A DNA stretch of 64,000 nt from Allium sativum (GCA_030737875.1 CM060910.1:70874501-70938500); one strand, 5' to 3'. Positions 23,692-37,624 are shown, numbered from the stretch's first letter. Program-made: numbers and translations. The notes: generated by a model not told the origin, from the sequence alone.

Positions 23692-24706
23692 CTTTTTCGT
23701 TCCCAAAAAAAGAAGGAATTGAAGGTCGTTTACTCAACCAACTCAACCTTCGCTTGACTCAAGTTCTTCAACTTTTCAGTTTTTAAGAACTTCTAATTTC
23801 TCATAATTTGGCTAATGCCTTAAATTTTTGAAAAATTTCGCCATAACCTACTTTGTACGGGTTGATCGTTAAATCCACAACTTGCCTCATAGGGCCCTCA
23901 TCAATCAAAAAGAAAAGAAAAAGCCAAGAGGCTAATAAAGTCATCAAATCCAATAAATACAGTAAATATGCACCTATTTGTCAGGCATACAATTTTATTC
24001 CTCTTCTTAGCTTCTACACAATAACTTGTGCAACATAGATATGCATGTATAGATATATCCAATTCCAATCAATTTTCTAATTCAGTTTTATATTAGATTT
24101 GATTTGACTCAATTTTAACTTTCATTCTCATATTGGTTTCATCATTCTAATATTTTTATTAAATAAACTAATAATCACACATCACAACCCGCAATTGATT
24201 AGTACATTTGCTTTTCAAATATATAACTTTGATATACTCAAAAAACATATTTTTGGTGTCAAATCACAAACAATAAATTCTAACTAAGTTTTGGTTCTCA
24301 CACCAGTCAATTGGAAATATATAGGGATCCCACTTTCAAAACTCAAAAATAAACTACTGATGCTACGTAGGCATCAATAGAATCGTCACCGGGCGACTAC
24401 AGCATGATTCTATATCTATCCAACATATTTGAGACTTCGTATACACGTTTGCAAGGCGTATATGCAAAATCTTCTTATACTCGATAGCCCAAATTAAATA
24501 TAAAATAAAATACTCAAATCCGTATAACATGATATACTTTTCAAAATTAAATTCATTTTTATAAATAACATTCTTCAAACTCATTCCAGGGTTTTACTAA
24601 CCCTATCTCTAACAAGTTATTCTTATAGGATGTTACTAGTCCTATCTCTAATGAATTCTTTCGTTTGGTTCTAACGTGTCTTCTTCTCGATCTTTGTAAA
24701 CAAAAT

Positions 24707-24718
24707 CTTTGGAACCAA
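24707..24718 (-). other. Degenerate primer-binding site
   Basis: The minus strand TGGTTCCAAAGA follows the LTR B end after two bases. It matches the iMet PBS TGGTATCAGAGC at about 8 of 12 bases. Confidence 0.5.
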
Positions 24719-24720
24719 AA

Positions 24721-27700
24721 TGTAATCACCTAGACTTCCCTGTTCCCAAAAGAGACAGAGGAGCCCGGATTCTTTTGAGAACACAACACATCAAAACACA
24801 AACATGAGAAAATCTTATTGCTATTACAACAATTTACATCAGAGTACAAGAATATCGGAGTACGAATAAATACTACACAACGGAAAAATATCAAAGATTT
24901 AAATTACATTTAAATACATAAACATAATGTGCAGCAAAAAACATCAACCACCACAACTGAAAGAAATATGCAGATATAGAGCATTCAAATATAGCTTTAG
25001 CCGTAAACCAAGATCCTGTCAAAAGAAATATCTACAAAAACCTAAACTACTAGCTGCCTATGTGGAAAATATGGGTACCAGAGTTTAGGTGGAAATAATA
25101 AACTCCAAGTCAGTCATGGGACGGGTGTGGGAACTCAAAACAGTTATTAAACTTCACTTTAAAATTTTGTAAATCATGGGACCACACCGCATGTCATGGA
25201 ACGGTTTTACTCCCATGAATACACTAAAATAAAATAACTTATAAACAACGCAATGCTTGTCAAAAAACGAAGCTATTATAAGACTTAGGTCCCATCACAC
25301 AATGCGAACACAAACCAAAGGATAGAGTTTTCCCTTATAATAGCCAAACATGCTTGATACGCTTTGAAACAAATCATTTTGTTATTACAATAAGTGCATA
25401 GTGACAAAACAACTTCAAATATAAATGTATCAATCATAGGCGGCATAGGTACCATATATTATGTCGTCATACACAGGTTTACAACTAAAACTGAAAAGTC
25501 GCGTATTGGAAATTTGGATTCCATCTATGAGTCGAGGCAAGGAATCTTCCTCACCGATTCGAGACACTCTAGCAAATGCCTCAGGATCACACCTACAGGC
25601 AACCCTAGGATACAATAAGGCCTGTCCACCCTTACTTTAGTGGATTGATTATTCCTAAACAATACGTTTCCCGGTCTTGTCGGACCTCCAAAATGGTCAG
25701 TACATCAACCAATCATATCTAAGGTGCCTCGCATCCATCATCCACATAAATAAAAATGTTTGGGATCCATACCATGACACCACTCTCAGCTAGAAAAAAT
25801 GCAACTTCTCTCTATGGTCCCTCATCCCGTTTTTGACTCATACTGAGGTGTTAGGCTCGCGAATTAACGCTATACACAAAGCTATGCTAATTAAATTCGT
25901 GCTTTGATCATCATCTACAAGACTCTGCTTTTCAACAATAGCCTTAATCATTTGCATCTTAGCATGCCACATTGACAATCCACGCTACACGACTGATGTC
26001 TATCAATATCTAACCTCTAAGCTCATATGTCTCAGAGAAGTGTGTTAAGCAAAAGAATAAAATCTCCGCCACCAAACAGATATATATATATATACATATG
26101 TATATGTATATGTATATAAAAGAAATTAATCGTCCTAGAATGAAATCCAATGTCAGACACACATCCATTTACAAGTTCATTCCGGGTTTGAACAAAACCG
26201 GAGGCACCTTATTCCTCTTCCCATATGTCCAATATAAGAGAGAGGGCCTCGCATATTCGGTTGAACTCCAAGTACGTCTGCACGATCACCACTTATTACC
26301 TTGTCTTGGGTGTACAGCCCAATCAAGATATCAGTAATCATCCAAACGATGTGAAGATCTCCGATCTTCAACCACCGTCTTCATATCATTGACTTTTAGT
26401 CATCTTATCAGTTATTCAGAATGAGATAAACCCGGTCTTTCCGAATAACTCGCGTATTTTATAATCAATAATCAAGTGCTATAAAAACACATCATATGCC
26501 TCATTCCAATTCAGAATATTCTTTTATTCAAATATTTACATCTTCGGGGAAAGGTTCCCATTAATTTTATCAAAGATAAGTTCGTTTAAACTTATTCTTT
26601 AATCTTCCTTTGGATATCAATTTCAAAAGGTTTTATTTTATCTTTCCATAGTTTAATCCAATTAAGGTTTATTAACTATTCGAGATTATCGAGCCTTACA
26701 GAAGTAACCATTTATTCATTATTCCCTATCCCATCCTATTCATCCCTTGGAGCAAAACTAGTAGTACTCCATATCTAACACCCACGGTGTTATCGGTAAA
26801 TTTAATTACCATTTTACGTTTAAATCTAATTAAAGATTTAACTATCTCTTGGAGTAACACTGGTGGTACTCCATTCTCGATCATTTCATGAATTCAATAA
26901 ATTTAATTATCCCATTCTCATTTTAATCTACTTGAAGATTCATTCAAACTCTAGTTCGGTTCTAATCTCAAATATCATTACTTAATGATTATCGAAATTT
27001 TAGAAAATAAATCTTGTCTTTACTTGGGTTAAAGAACAAATCTCGTTTAAAACATTATTCACGATAAACCCTAAATCCTCTTCCATTAAAATGGAACTTT
27101 TACGGGTTTCATAATAGTATATAATCATTATAAGTTTCCATATCGTACTAATACTATAAACTGAATAATGACAAGGCCTTTTAAACTCCATAAATAGTAA
27201 TTGTCTTCCATCACAGAAGTTAATCTCGATTATTAAATCGAATATCATTCAATTTCAATTTAATATATTAAATTGGAAAAGTTTACTTTGGACAATTTCC
27301 ATTAAATCTTAATTAAAATATTATAAATTCCAAATCATAACTTCACTGTTAATCGGGTTTAAGAAATAATGTCATTTAAAACATCGTTCACAATGAATCT
27401 GTTATCAACTACCATTTAATTCCAATTACATTAATTAATTGGAAAACTTCATTTTATCTTAGTTAAAAGATTTATTATTTCGTCAACTGGGTTTAAGAAC
27501 AGTGTTAATAAAGACACCATTCATGACAAACCCAAAATCCAAATTGATATTAAATACAAAGCTCTAAGTAGAAATTTTATCGACTTATATTCAATATCAA
27601 ATTCTGAAACTAACGGATATCGCATTGGGAATAACAATATCTGTATCTTCCAAATTCCTCAACAATATCTGTATAATCACAAATCCAATATCGAATAATT

Positions 27701-29777
27701 CCAATGATTATTTCCATTCAAATCCTTTCCAATTCATATGTTGGAAAATTCTAGTTATATTAAAACCACTATAATTTCTTGCAGTTCTCCATTCTATTTG
27801 TTAACTAGTTCATTCAGGTAAATATCCTTTATATTTTCAAATATGGAATATTTCATCCAAAAACCTTTTTCAAATCATTTATTATGATTTTACATAATTT
27901 TCGTATTTTTAATATTTTTTAATAAGGCCCTTACAGTCGGTTTCCAATATCGGCCACCGAACTACATTCATAACGACTGTTTCCAATACCAATTTGGACA
28001 TATTTTAAAATCTAACCATTAGATTTCAAATCTCTTATTATCATATGAAAGCTCTTTTTGATACGAACCCAATGGTTCCGGTTTTAGAAGAATCCGACAG
28101 TCGGATCTCCAGTTATGTCAATTCGAAGTTTATGGTTGAAACTCGCGAACGGCCGCGGCGCATACGTTCTATTTAAACCACTTAATATATTTCGTCGATT
28201 TCCATTTAAAATGTATTTTGTATAAAACGTTTACAAATTCGTTTTAGAAACGATTTTAACTTCCTTTTCAGTTTTAAATAAAAATTGAATATTCCATAAC
28301 ATTATAAAATTTATTAATGATAACAATTTCAAAATATCAGATTTTGAAATCAAATCTTTTCGATATTTACTATAAAATGAATAAAATCGACTAAAAATTC
28401 CGTTCGAGTAAAAATGGCGTATATCTACTTAATCCGGCTTCATATATTTCAATGTTTTTGTGTCCATCCAAAATCGGACACCAAAATCATATTTTGATTT
28501 TTCACTAAATATTATTTTAAAACATTCGTTATTTCTAAATTGGAATCAAACTCAATCAATTACCATATAATTTTATTTATATGGATTCCATACATCACAT
28601 TTATTCAAAAATAGTGATAAACAACTGTTAAACATTCAATTCACATCCAGAGTTCCATTTACAACTATATAAGCATTAAATAATTAAATAACGCTTATCA
28701 TAATATGTCAATCAATAGGTTGACATACAATTAAATGCAAGGGAGATGTGAATTAATTATCATTCCCAGACCCGTGTGGGGTTTCAACTAACAATAATGA
28801 ATTCAAATCAATCACTGGTTAATAAATTTAACAAATTCTAATTTAATTTGAATTATTTTTCTAATTAACCCATTTTCACTATTCAATTTAATAAATGGAT
28901 ACTTATATCCATTTTCAACTACCACATTAATATTAGCATTATTTTTATTATGTTAAATATTTCAAAATCACAAACAAAACATAATACAGTTAATTAAATC
29001 ATCCATGGGTTTTCAAACAACAGTGAAGTGAGATAAGAAGCACCATACAAAATTTTGTAATAATTAAAACTGATAAAAATAAACACTGGCTATTGCTACA
29101 TTCAGTTATAAAATAATAACTGGACAAAATTTTGAGTGAGAGAGTTCTCACACTGATTTCCACTCCGTCATTCTTTATTTGAAGATTTTATTTTTAAACT
29201 AAATTAAACGAGTGTTTAATTTAGCTAAAAATCCAACTTGCTCCTTTTCTGTTCTAGTCAGTTTGATGTTGTAGTGCTCAACGATACGAGTGCAATGCAA
29301 CTAAAATTGTTGAATTCTGATATTGTACGAAAAAGATATGATGATTTATACATTTATTACATAAATAAAGTAATTAATAAATTAATTAACTAATTATTTT
29401 CCCTAAACCTCTCTTCCCCGTTCAAACTGTGGCCGCCACGTACCCATTTTGTTGCCTCCTAGGGCTTCAAACTGCTCGGAAACCGAGGCGCCGAAACCTG
29501 ATCGGAGCTGACGACATCGAAGGCGTCACTCCCTCACCCATCACCGGTGATATCGGTCAACTCGGTGGCCCCTGCTCATTGCAACGACGGTTCGAACAGC
29601 GCCTCTTTGTGTGCAAAAATCAAGGAACATACTCTCCCATAAACGATCTCGTTCGTATAAATGCAAGGATCAGAACTTTCTCTCCATTTTACTCTTTATA
29701 AGTTTTTAAAATCGACTGGTGGATTCAATGAAAAATGAGGGCAAAATTTGGAGCGATTCTGGCCTTCAGTTTGCAAA
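24721..29777 (-). mobile_element. LTR B, truncated (about 5.06 kb)
   Basis: It starts TGTAATCACCTAGAC and aligns with LTR A through TTTGCAAA at 29771-29777, where it breaks off; LTR A continues about 940 bp further. It has a block at about 25045-25790 absent from A and C, and about 11 extra bases (ACGGTTCGAAC) near 29586 also absent from both. No gene was recognised. Confidence 0.88.
25045..25790 (-). other. LTR segment kept only in LTR B
   Basis: About 0.73 kb lies between AAAACC and CTCTCAGCTAG; in A and C the flanks are joined directly. On the minus strand it contains CCCGTCCCATGACTGAC and CGGTGTGGTCCCATGA, similar to the outer solo LTR at 15330-15430. It is therefore ancestral sequence deleted from A and C, not an insertion into B. 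Confidence 0.75.
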
Positions 29778-31284
29778 CTGAGGGTTCCCAAAATTTTGTC
29801 TCCCTCTTCAATTAAATGCTAATTCTCTCTAGAAATTCCATCATATCAACTCAATGGATAAACCCTAGCTTCAACAGCAACGAGGCATGACCCTCAGTTC
29901 AATCTTCATCGTAGATGATTTTAATCGAACTGAGGGTTCCCAAAATCTCATCTCTATCTTCGATTCAGGGCTAATTCTCTCTGGAAAGTCCGCCATGTCG
30001 GCTTTGAGGAGAAACAATAGTTTCGAATTGCGAGGGGGTAATAAGATGTGCCATGTTTCTCATGTACTGATATAGCTTATTACATTTTACATTGTAATAT
30101 TATGTAGAGCTGCCCGTTTACATTGTGTGCTTGGGCTTTAGTCCCAATGGCTATTTCTTGCTATTATAAATAGCTTGTCTACAAACTCTGTTATTCAATT
30201 CAGTCAATAAGATATTATAATATTGAATTTTATTTTACACATCTTTCTCAGTTCTCACTAGATCTCCATTATAATATTTCTCTGAAATCTGTAATCTCGT
30301 TTACTATTCCAGACCTGGAATTCTAAGCTCAACTAAATTTACGAAAGTGGAGGTTCGCTGGGAAATCTAAACCATAAGACTACGAACAAAGGTTCAAACA
30401 AAAAATATATGTTCAGTAGGTTCAAATAAACTCAATTAATTAAAATATCCAAATCTAAATATGGCAATAAAAAATATCTTTACTAGCTCAAGTAAGCAAG
30501 CTAGCGAAGGATATTTATCTATAATATATTGTTATCATCCATTTTTGGTGAAAACCGAGGTTAGAGATATCATTTTTGGTCTTTTGTAATTTCAGGAATT
30601 TCAATTAGATTCATGAGTTTTGAAAATTTTGTTCAACTTTCAGTTTCGAATTTTGGCATTAGTTTTTCATATAACTACACATATGTTTGCTTAATTCGGT
30701 GATACATGATATGTAGTTTGCCTTTATTAGAAAAATAAGATGTAAATGAACAATGATGATTAATCATAAATATTTATAACACTAACAAATATATATCATT
30801 ACCTTGTATTTAACATTTTCAGTTACATTGGTACAGCCACATAACGGTGAGGAACTGGCCATTAGATTACATAATTAAAAAGAAAATATTTTGCTTGTCA
30901 TTTCATCACTTTTATTTAAACACATAGAAAAAACTAAATATTGGAAGGAACTAAGAAGATGTTAATGGATAGAATAAAGTAAATTAGTTTGAAGATGTTT
31001 TAGATGACATGTTACAGACGTGTTCCTTATTTTTGGGCTTCATATATTTTGATTTAGTAAGCTTACAGTAGATAAACCCTCATAATGACCGGTTTGATAA
31101 GAAAATACATTTTTGCATAATTTAGTTTTGTTCCTATTTTAAAATATTGAGCTTTGATTTTTAGATTTATATTTTTTAAACATGACTACCAACAATATGT
31201 TATTTCAATTCAAGTTATTTTAATTTAAAAAGGATAGTTTAGCATTTTAAAGAATCCTATATAGTCTAAATTAGATTTTATCAG

Positions 31285-31440
31285 TGTTATCAAAGCATGC
31301 GCTATAATGTGCTACAACGACAAATAGCGCAATGTCTGTGCTATTGTACTTATAATAAAGCAGATGTTCTCTATAGCGCAAAAATAGCATGCTATTTATC
31401 AAAGCCCAAAATAGCGCATAGCTCTAAATAGCGTGTTATT
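31285..31440. repeat. GCGCTATA-rich segment, copy 2
   Basis: Counterpart of 17490-17640, with ATAGCGCAATGTCTGTGC and AATAGCGTG words; its hairpin is less perfect. A diverged relative may lie at 37770-37805. Confidence 0.55.
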
Positions 31441-32030
31441 CTGTTTATGTCTCTTTTTTTAAATATTTCGATAGTGAATAAAGTCCAAAATAGTATGCTA
31501 TTGTAGTTATACTGACTCAGAGGAAAATACCGTAGAATATGACTCGAAAGGAGAAGAAGAAACATATAATTGTTTAAATAATGATTAACGGATTTGGTTT
31601 TGATGAACTAGTAATTAGATTTTAAAATTTTAGAAGCGTAATATAATTTCTATATTTTGTTATTGTACACTTGAATCACGTTTGACTTTTGTTTATTTGA
31701 ATCTTGTTATTGTAGATTTCATATATTATTTTCATTTGATCATATTTCTATTTTACAGTTATTCTTATTTATATTTTTTTTCTTAGTACTTTCATTATAT
31801 TTTTTACGTTTTATACAAAAGTGTATTTTCATACATTTTTCCTTCGAGTTTTATATCATCATAACTGATAAGTAGGAATAAATCTCATTATTGCTCACAA
31901 TTTAAAGAATAAATTTCAAATTTGTAAGACACAAACATCTTATACCCATATATAATTTTGAATGTACAGTATGAACTTATCAAAAAATTTGTAACATAAT
32001 TACGTCTTACTTCAAAAAATATTTAATACT

Positions 32031-32234
32031 GTTCGCAGCATTAGCCCGGCGGTTAAGGACTTGTGTCGAGGTAACAACGATATGAGTTCGAAACTTGGAA
32101 TGACTTGCTAAAAGGGCTTAACATATGCATACGCTACGATTAGCGACTTATGTGGTATCCACGGATCAGGCTAGGCGCATTAAGGGAGGATTTTACGGCT
32201 CCGGTCGGTTCCCCCCTCCCCCCCGAACAAATCC

Positions 32235-32236
<2 letters not shown>
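32031..32236 (+). mobile_element. tRNA-derived SINE, copy 2
   Basis: A-box-like TTAGCCCGGCGGTTAAGG (32041-) and B-box-like GAGTTCGAAAC (32084-), a better B-box match than copy 1. It shares its flanks with copy 1, so it arose by the segmental duplication and not by its own transposition. Confidence 0.75.

Positions 32237-32276
<40 letters not shown>
32237..32276. repeat. (AT)n microsatellite left of LTR C
   Basis: About 20 AT units end TATAT directly before TGTAATGACC. Confidence 0.95.
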
Positions 32277-32279
<3 letters not shown>

Positions 32280-34637
32280 AATGACCTAGACTTCCCAGTT
32301 CCCAAAAGAGATGGAGGAGCCCGGATTGTTTTGAGAACACGACGCATCAGAACACGAACATGAGAACATTTCATTGCTATTACAACAATTTACATCAGAG
32401 TACAAGAATACCAGAGTATGAATAAATATCACACAGCAGAAAAATATCAAAGATTCGAATTACATTTAAATATATAAACATAATGTGCAGCGGAAAACAT
32501 CAACTACTACAATTGAAAGAAATACACAGATACAGAGAATTCCGAATATAGCTCCAGCCGTAAACCAAGATCTTGTAAAAAGAAATATCTGTGAAAACCA
32601 TGCTCAGCTAGAAAGAAAAGCAAGTTCTCCCTACGGTCCCTCATCCCGTTTTTGACTCATACCGAGGTGTGAGGCTCGCGAATTAACACTATACACAAAG
32701 CTATGCTAATTAAAGTTGTGCTTTGATCATCATCCACAAGACTCTGCTTTTCAACAAAAGCCTTGATCATTTGCATCATAGCATGCCACATTGACAATCC
32801 ACACTACATGATTGATGTCTATCAATATATAACCTCTAAGCTCATACGTCTCAGAAAAGGGTGTTAAGCAAAGAAATAAATTCTCCGCCACCAAACAGAT
32901 ATATATATTTAACAGAAATCAGTCATCATAGAATGAAATCCAATGTCAGACACACATCCATTTACAAGTCTGTTCTGGGTTTGAACGATACCGGAGGCAC
33001 CTTATTCCTCGTCCCACATGTCCAATACAGGAGAGAGGTCCTCGTATATCCGGTTGATCTCCAAGTACGTCTGGACGATCACCACTCATTACCTTGTCTA
33101 GGGTGTACAGCCCAATCAAGACATTGGTAATCATCCAAAAGATGTGAAGATCTCTGGTCCTCAACCACCGTCTTCATGTCATCGACTTTTAGTTGTCGTA
33201 TCATTTATTTAGAATGGGATAAACTCGGTCTTTCCGAATAACTCGTGTATTTTATAATCAATAATCAAGTGCTATAAAAACACATCATACGCCTCATTCC
33301 AATTCAGAATATGCTTTTATTCAAATATCCACATCTTAAGGGAAAGGTTCCCATTAATTTTATCAAAGATAAGTTCTTTCAAACTTATTCTTTAATCTTT
33401 CTTTGGATATCAATTTCAAAATATTTTATTTTATCTCTCAACAACTTAAACCAATTAAGGTTTATTAACTAGTCGGGATTATCGAGCCTTACGGAAGTAA
33501 CCATTTATTTATTAATCCCAATCCCATCCTAGTCATTCCATGGAGCAAAACTGGTAGTACTCCATTTCTAACACCGAAGGTGTTATCGGTAAATTTAATT
33601 ACCACTTCACCTTTAAATCTAATTAAAGATTTAACTATCGCCTGGATTAAAACTGGTGGTACTCCATTCTCGATCATTTCATGAATTCGATAAATCTATT
33701 TATCCCATTCTCATTTTAATCTCCTTAAAGATTCATTAAAACTCTAGTTCAGTTTTAATCTAAAAAATCATTACTTAGTGATTATCCAGATTTTAAGAAA
33801 TAAATCTTGTCTTTACTTGGGTTAAAGAACAAATGTCGCTTAAAACATTATTCACGGTAAAACCAAAATCCTCTTCCATTAAAACGGAACTTTCACGGAA
33901 TTCATAACAGTACATAATCAGTATAAAATTCCGTATCGAACTAATACTATAAATGGAATAACGACAAGACCTTTTAAACTCTATAAATAGTAATGGTCTT
34001 CCTTCACAGAAGTTCATCTCGATTATTAAATCGAATACCATTCAATTTCAATTAAAATATGAAACTGGAAAATTTTACTTTGGACAATTTCCATTAAATC
34101 TTAATTAAAAGATTATAAATTCCAAATCATATCTTCATTGTTAATCGGGTTTAAGAAATAATGTCATTTAAAACATCGTTCACAATGAACCCGTTATCAA
34201 CTACCATTTAATTCCAATTATATTAATTAATTGGAAAACTTCATTAAATCTTGGTTAAAAGATTTATTCTTTCCTCAACTAGGTTTAAGAACAGTGTTAA
34301 TAAAGACACCAATCATGACAAACCCAAAATCCAATTTGATATTAAATACAAGGCTCTGAGTAGAAATTTTGACGACTTACATTCAATATCAAATTCTGAA
34401 ACTAACGGATATCGCATTGGGAATAACAATATTTGTATCTTCCGAATTCCTCAACAATATCCATATAATCACGAATCCAATATCGAATAATTCCAATGAT
34501 TATTTACATTAAAATCCTTTCCAATTCATACGTTGGAAAATTTTGGTTACATTAAAACCATTATAATTTCTTTTAGTTCTCCATTCTAGTTGTTAACTAG
34601 TTCATTCAGATAAATATCCTTTATCTTTTCAAATATG

Positions 34638-34778
34638 GAATATTTCATCCAAAATCCTTTTTCAAATCATTTATTATGATTTTATGTAATTTATTCATAA
34701 TTTTAATAATTTCATCCAAAAACCTTTTTCAAATCATTTATTATGATTTTACATAATTTATTCATATTTTTAATAATT
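34638..34778. repeat. ~70-bp tandem duplication in LTR C
   Basis: TTTCATCCAAAAYCC through TTTATTCATA…TTTTAATAA occurs twice in a row; A and B have it once. Confidence 0.85.
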
Positions 34779-36680
34779 TTTAATAAGGCCCTTACAGTCG
34801 GTTTCCAATATCGGCAACTGAACTGCATTCATAATGACCGTTTCCAAAACTGATTTGGACATATTTTAAAATCTAACCATTAGATTTCAAATCTATTATT
34901 ATCATTCAAAAGCTCTTTTCGATACGAACCCAATGGTTCTCGTTTTAGGAGAATCCAATGGTCGAGTCTCCCGTTATGCCAATTCGAAGTTAATGGTTGA
35001 AATTCGCGAACGGTCGCTGCGCGGTACGTTCTATTCCAACCATTTAAATATATATAATATATTTTGTCGATTTCCATTTAAAACATTTTTTATATAAAAA
35101 TTTTATAAATTCATTTTAAAAACGATTTCAACTTCCTTTTCAATTTTAAATCAAAATGGAATATTCCATAACATTATAAAATTTAACAATGGTAATATTT
35201 TAAAAATATTAGATTTTGAAATCAAATCTTTTTGATATTCACTATAGAATGAATAAAATCAATAGAAAATTTTGTTCGAGTAATAATGGCGTATATCTAC
35301 TTAATTCGGCTTCATATATTTCAATATTTTTGTGTCCATCCAAAATCGGACATCAAAATCATATTTTGATTTTTCACTGAATATTATTCTCAAATATTCG
35401 TTATTTCTGAATTGGAATCAGACTCAGTCAATTACCATATAATTTTATTTATATGGATTCCATACATCACACGTATTGAAAAATAGTGATAAACAACTAT
35501 TAAACAGTCAAGTCACATCCAGAGTGTCATTTACAAATGTATAAGCATTAAAATATTAAATAATGCTTATCACAGTCTGTCAATCAATCGGTTGGCATGC
35601 AATTAAATCCAACGGAGATGTGAATTAATTATCATCCCCAGACCCATGTGAGTTTCAACCAACAATAATGAATTCAAATCAATCACTAGTTAATACATTT
35701 AACCAATTCTAATTTGATTCGAATTATTTTTCTAATTAACCCATTTTCGCTGTTCAATTTACTAAATGGATATATCCATTTTCAACTACCACATTAATAT
35801 TAACGATATTTTTATTATGTTAAATATTTCAACATCTCAAAAAAAACTTAATACAGTTAATTAAATCGTCCATGGGTTTTCAAACAATAGTGAAGTGAGC
35901 TAACAGGCACCGTACAACATTTTTATAATAATTAAAAATGAAAAAAAAATCAACATTGGCAATCACTACAGTCAGTTATAAAATAAATAACTATACAAAA
36001 TTTTGAGTGTGAGGCTCTCACATTGATTTCCACTCCATTGATCTTTATTTGAATAATTTATTATTAAACTAAATTAAACAAACGTTTAATTTATCTAAAA
36101 TTCCAACTTACTCCTTTTCCATTCTAGTCAGTTTCATGTTGTAGTGCTCGATGATATGAGTGCAACGCAACTAAAATCGTCGAATTCGGACCTCGCATGA
36201 AAAAGATATGATAATTTATACATTGATTACATAAATAAAATAATTAATAAATTAATTAACTAATTATTTTCCCTAAACCTCTCTTCCCCGTTCAAACTGG
36301 ATTCGCCACGAACCCATTTTGTTGCCTCCTAGGGCTTCAAACTGCTCGGAAGCCGAGGCGCCGAAACCTAATCGGAGCTGACAACGTCGAAGGGCGTCAC
36401 GCCCTCACCCACCATCAGTGATATCGGTCAACTGGGTGGCCCCTACTCCTCGCAACGGCGCCTATTTGCGCGTAGTAATCGAGAAACACACTCCACCAGA
36501 TATGATGTTGTCCGTATAAATGCGAAGATCGGAACTTTATCTCCAATTTTCTCTTTATAAGTTTTTATAATCAATTGGTGGATCCAAAGGAAAATGTGGG
36601 CTAAATTTGGAGCAATTCTGGCCTTTTATTTGCAAATGACGACGGCTCAGAAATGAACGATAGGGTTAGGGTTTTCTAAT

Positions 36681-36681
<1 letters not shown>

Positions 36682-36746
<65 letters not shown>

Positions 36747-36752
36747 GTATAT
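36682..36752. repeat. (CA)n(TA)n microsatellite in LTR C
   Basis: About 11 CA units followed by about 20 TA units. LTR A has only a short TA run at the corresponding place (22771-22795). Confidence 0.95.
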
Positions 36753-37624
36753 ATTATTTCTAATATTATTAAATTCGCAAAAGTGAGATTTTACATTCGA
36801 ACACCAAATCAAACCCAACGACTGTCGTTCCTAGCTAATTACCCCCATTCCTGACACAATGTGATATGTTTCGTATGCCAGTTCGACTGTTTTGATCAGT
36901 TTTTATCGAAATTAAAATATAAATTAATATAACGTTACATATTGAATTTGAAAGTACATTTTAATTTACCGAGGCCATGTGCTGACTTCAAAAATTACGA
37001 AAATTAAAATCTAGCTAAGTTTTGATAAATTTGGAGACCGATTGTAAAATGTTTTTTTTTAACTGGTTTATTAAATATAAACTAAAATTGAAAATAAATT
37101 TAAGTTCACCACGCTCACATACAAATTCCAAATGATTTGAAAATTTTAAACCTGATAATAATTTGATATTCCGGATCCAGTAAAAGTGGTTTCGTCGAAA
37201 ATAGAGATCGTTTGTGAAATGGCTATTTTTAAGGGCTACTTATATAATATTAAAATATAAGTAAGTTCCATAGCAACTATTTTAAATTTTAAATCTGGAC
37301 ATAACTTTTAAATTATAAAGTGAAATCTTTGTTTCTTACATTCGTTGGAAAGATATAATTATATAGATTCTAACATTTCTTGTTTGGTCCAATTCTGATT
37401 TATATTGAATTACATACATTCATTTGAAATTTAAATTCGAATTTTCTAACTACCGCACCATTTCAAGCTTGTTTTATAATTAAAATAAATTTATACATTC
37501 TAAATTCGATTTAAATGAATTTTAAATCGTCGTTTATTAAAATAAACAATTTTTAAATATTAAAATCCATTAAATTCAATTGAAAATAAGTTTTAAATTG
37601 GTTCCAAAAATCAGGTTTGTTACA

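Larger units (their letters stand above)
23675..24720 (-). other. Internal region of minus-strand LARD-like element
   Basis: 1046 bp, AT-rich, with no recognisable gag or pol. At 23675-23695 the minus strand reads TTTTATGTGGGGGAGAT just before the LTR (PPT). At 24700-24720 it reads TTTTGGTTCCAAAGATTTTG just after LTR B, a likely mutated TGGTATCAGAGC primer site. Confidence 0.8.
18466..29777 (-). mobile_element. Minus-strand long-LTR non-autonomous element (LTR A - internal - truncated LTR B)
   Basis: Read on the minus strand: LTR B (29777→24721, missing its first few hundred bases), a degenerate PBS, a 1046-bp internal region without ORFs, a PPT (ATGTGGGGGAGAT) and LTR A (23674→18466). LTRs of about 5.2 kb with a 1.0 kb internal region make it an extreme LARD-like form. 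A and B differ more than expected for a young insertion, and B keeps a ~0.73 kb block missing from A. B is fused at 29777 to a duplicate of the copia tail. Confidence 0.85.
29774..32276 (+). repeat. Duplicate of the copia tail, spacer, SINE and TA array (15974-18465)
   Basis: The sequence from CAAACTGAGGGTTCCC onward aligns collinearly with 15974-18465: doubled 3' UTR segment, putative copia LTR with TATAAATAGC, AT-rich spacer, GCGCTATA segment, SINE and TA array. Differences are scattered substitutions and small indels. Its left edge joins LTR B at a shared CAAA. No copia coding is included because the copy begins after the stop codon. An ORF at 29887 is part of this copied non-coding DNA. 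Confidence 0.9.
32277..37624 (-). mobile_element. LTR C, solo LTR (5348 bp)
   Basis: It is a complete LTR of the A/B family, from TGTAATGACCTAGAC to CAGGTTTGTTACA. Unrelated AT-rich DNA follows it, not the ATCTCCCCCACAT seen after LTR A, so no internal region is attached. Flanks TATAT (32272-32276) and TATTT (37625-37629) differ at one base, a plausible target duplication. It shares with A the ~0.73 kb deletion and the absence of ACGGTTCGAAC. It has its own ~70-bp tandem duplication (34638-34778) and an expanded CA/TA run. Confidence 0.88.

Noticed and set aside
25045..25790. Separate insertion into LTR B
   Set aside because: Its minus strand resembles the related outer LTR at 15330-15430, so it is ancestral LTR sequence lost from A and C.
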